Source: JAWPMT01 sp965215825
Lineage (GTDB): Bacteria; Bacteroidota; Bacteroidia; Cytophagales; Cyclobacteriaceae
Assembly: GCA_965215825.1 (NCBI GenBank)
Contig: CBDCEM010000002.1
Coordinates: forward strand, 62,001 to 126,000
DNA length: 64,000 bases
Direction of reading: 5' to 3'
How positions within the stretch are numbered: position 1 is the stretch's first letter; each line of letters opens with the position of its first letter. Positions 62,651 to 64,000 of this stretch are shown piece after piece. The position numbers were made by a program, and so were the translations under genes. Below the pieces are notes generated by a model, which worked only from the letters and a program-made list of their open reading frames with translations, searched no databases and was not told where the DNA came from.

Positions 62651-63514
62651 TCAATTGATGTTTACCCTATCGCAGGGAATTCTTTCAACTGTACCACAAG
62701 TCCCGTCATTCTCATACTTATATGGATGCCTGGAGGGATCGCTTGATACATCATAGAAACTAAAAACGGCGAGGTGACAATCTCCTTTGGTATCAGTTAT
62801 GGTCATTGAGGCTGTCTGTCGACGATAATATAACAAGTTGTCTTTGTCGCGGTATGGCACTCGTTCTCCCCAGGAAAATTGGTGCACGGTATGGCCCCAG
62901 CGTGTTTCAGCATCTTTGATAATCTGGGCTTTAAGTTCATCATCTACGAATCCATTGCTAGCATCGAACACGAAATTTGCGTTCTTTTCCAGTTCAGCAT
63001 TGTCATAAGCCCTGATCCCTCCGGTTAGATCAAAAGCAATGGATCCAGCGCTCATTATCACGCTTCTGTTTTGCCCTGCTTTCAATTGGGTCGCCAAGGT
63101 ATATTCTTCTTTTTCTGAATCTAAAATGTAATCCATCATGAGTCCTGCTTTTTCCTCGTCGGCAAAGTCCACTTTGAATTTCAAGTACCCGTCTTCTTTG
63201 GCAATAACACTCATTTTTCTCCCCACGTCTTTAAAGTCATCATAAACAGTCCTATTATCATTCCAACGCAAGGTCAAAATCACATCTGTGTAATTTTTGC
63301 ACTTCGATGCTTTCGCTTTGGATACCGGAGCTTTCACGTAAAATCCCATAGCTCCGCTTTCGATCTTTGTAATCTCCTGAGTCAATGCTTCGTCCGAGTA
63401 GAAACTTATCTCATCAGGCGCTTGATTGGCCATCATTTTTTCAAGTAGCTTGTTTTGTGCTTGTGTTGGTGCCAGTATTACCAGGCACACAATTGTCACC
63501 AATAATTTTGTCAT
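62651..63514 (-). CDS. Exported hypothetical protein
   Basis: A 287-residue protein with a signal peptide ending near residue 19 (LAPTQAQ). The mature part starts with a helical region (KLLEKMMANQAPDE) and then has strand-rich segments; Cys pairs occur near residue 70 and in the last 20 residues (GTCGTVERIPCDR). No family is recognised. It lies on the same strand as the partial gene at the right edge, 89 bases downstream of it, and shares its secreted nature. Confidence 0.6.
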   Translation of the reverse strand: MTKLLVTIVCLVILAPTQAQNKLLEKMMANQAPDEISFYSDEALTQEITKIESGAMGFYVKAPVSKAKASKCKNYTDVILTLRWNDNRTVYDDFKDVGRKMSVIAKEDGYLKFKVDFADEEKAGLMMDYILDSEKEEYTLATQLKAGQNRSVIMSAGSIAFDLTGGIRAYDNAELEKNANFVFDASNGFVDDELKAQIIKDAETRWGHTVHQFSWGERVPYRDKDNLLYYRRQTASMTITDTKGDCHLAVFSFYDVSSDPSRHPYKYENDGTCGTVERIPCDRVNIN

Positions 63515-63603
63515 CAGATAATAATTTTGATTGTTTAGAAATTCACTTAGTGGTCAAACTGAGGTTGCCGAATCTATCCTGCTGTCGGCTTTGAGTAAAA
63601 TGT

Positions 63604-63999
63604 CTACATATTTTGCAGCTGGTCTGCTACACCACAATCAATGGTAGTCTCCGCATCCATGCTATTGAAAAAAGTAATACTATATCCAGAAGCTGTGGCC
63701 GTTGCATCCCCGTAAAAGCTATTGTACTTGCAGGTGCTTCCTTTTCTAGTGATATAGTACCCATCTAATTTAAAATTGGTCTTGGCAATATTCTGAAATT
63801 GCTGATCTGTCAGGTGAACCGTGGTAATATTCTCAGAAGGCCACTTATTTTCCATATAGGATTCCACGGTTTTGGCAAGGCTCTCATCATTAATGGCATT
63901 CGACGCCAATCCGGATTTGAACAACTTGAGAATTTCTCCACTTGAACTGGAAAGGCTCGCAGATTGTGCGTTTGATGGGATAGCAACTCGGATTTCGCT
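63604..63999 (-). CDS. Exported-type hypothetical protein, 5' end missing at the window edge
   Basis: The minus-strand frame is open to the right edge of the window (131 codons visible), so the start is outside. Before the first internal start-like codon the reading continues with SEIRVAIPSNAQSASLSSSSGEIL, which fits the mature part of a larger protein. The C-terminal part contains LTDQQFQNIAKTNFKLDGYYITRKGSTCKYNSFYGDA and two Cys residues. No family is recognised. It is upstream of, and possibly in one operon with, the secreted protein gene at 62651. Confidence 0.55.
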   Translation of the reverse strand, partial: SEIRVAIPSNAQSASLSSSSGEILKLFKSGLASNAINDESLAKTVESYMENKWPSENITTVHLTDQQFQNIAKTNFKLDGYYITRKGSTCKYNSFYGDATATASGYSITFFNSMDAETTIDCGVADQLQNM

Positions 64000-64000
64000 G

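Noticed and set aside
1..64000. CRISPR arrays, rRNA or tRNA genes
   Set aside because: No regularly spaced repeats, no rRNA core motifs and no tRNA-like cloverleaf with T-loop consensus were noticed in the gaps between genes; a covariance search would settle it.

Overview
The window looks like a chromosomal segment of a marine-type Bacteroidota, most likely a member of the Cytophagales (inference from gene families, not from a database search). Pointers are two proteins with type IX secretion (T9SS) type A C-terminal sorting domains, SusC-style carboxypeptidase-regulatory domains, an atpD-atpC pair standing apart from the other ATP synthase genes, ISAon1-type transposase genes, weak or absent Shine-Dalgarno sequences with several TTG/GTG starts, and moderate GC content. 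I saw no rRNA, tRNA or CRISPR array. The window opens inside an AsmA-like gene and closes inside a secreted-protein gene.

Left part (1-21.5 kb): an AsmA-like C-terminal region; a small membrane protein and a RidA-family lipoprotein; a DUF1800/DUF1501 pair whose second member is a T9SS cargo; a reverse-strand XRE regulator / GNAT acetyltransferase / TPR operon; and, divergent from it, a membrane-stress type operon (YbjN-like, PspA, a 50-residue membrane peptide, DUF4178, Ser/Arg/Gly-rich lipoprotein, DUF350, membrane-fused spermidine-synthase-like protein). Then come a coiled-coil membrane protein, a FAD oxidoreductase, an overlapping rluA-DUF6787-pabB-pabC operon for RNA modification and folate precursor synthesis, atpD-atpC and a patatin.

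Middle (21.5-42.9 kb): a 271-bp element with terminal inverted repeats and no gene; a YdiJ-like FAD/Fe-S dehydrogenase with a glucan branching enzyme; an ECF sigma / HEAT-repeat anti-sigma-like / two DUF4097-like surface protein operon; a complete ISL3-family insertion sequence with 24-bp terminal repeats and an exact 8-bp target duplication, sitting between that operon and its terminator; dnaK; a TolB-like/barrel protein; a 1230-residue secreted zinc metalloprotease; and a PadR regulator with a striking concentric dyad over its start codon, translationally coupled to an FtsX/MacB-type permease.

Right part (42.9-64 kb): a long reverse-strand block. TldD (with a Tat signal) and TldE head it, followed by DUF4159, a VapBC toxin-antitoxin pair, a GT39 glycosyltransferase, then MoxR AAA+ ATPase, DUF58, a BatA-domain protein, a DUF4175-like protein with a His/Asp-rich stretch, a large periplasmic-domain membrane protein and a lipoprotein. 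The MoxR-DUF58-BatA core suggests envelope maturation or stress work, and the TA/GT39 genes look like an insertion into it. The window ends with an MFS exporter, two paralogous carboxypeptidase-regulatory proteins, a second FtsX/MacB permease and two secreted proteins of unknown function.
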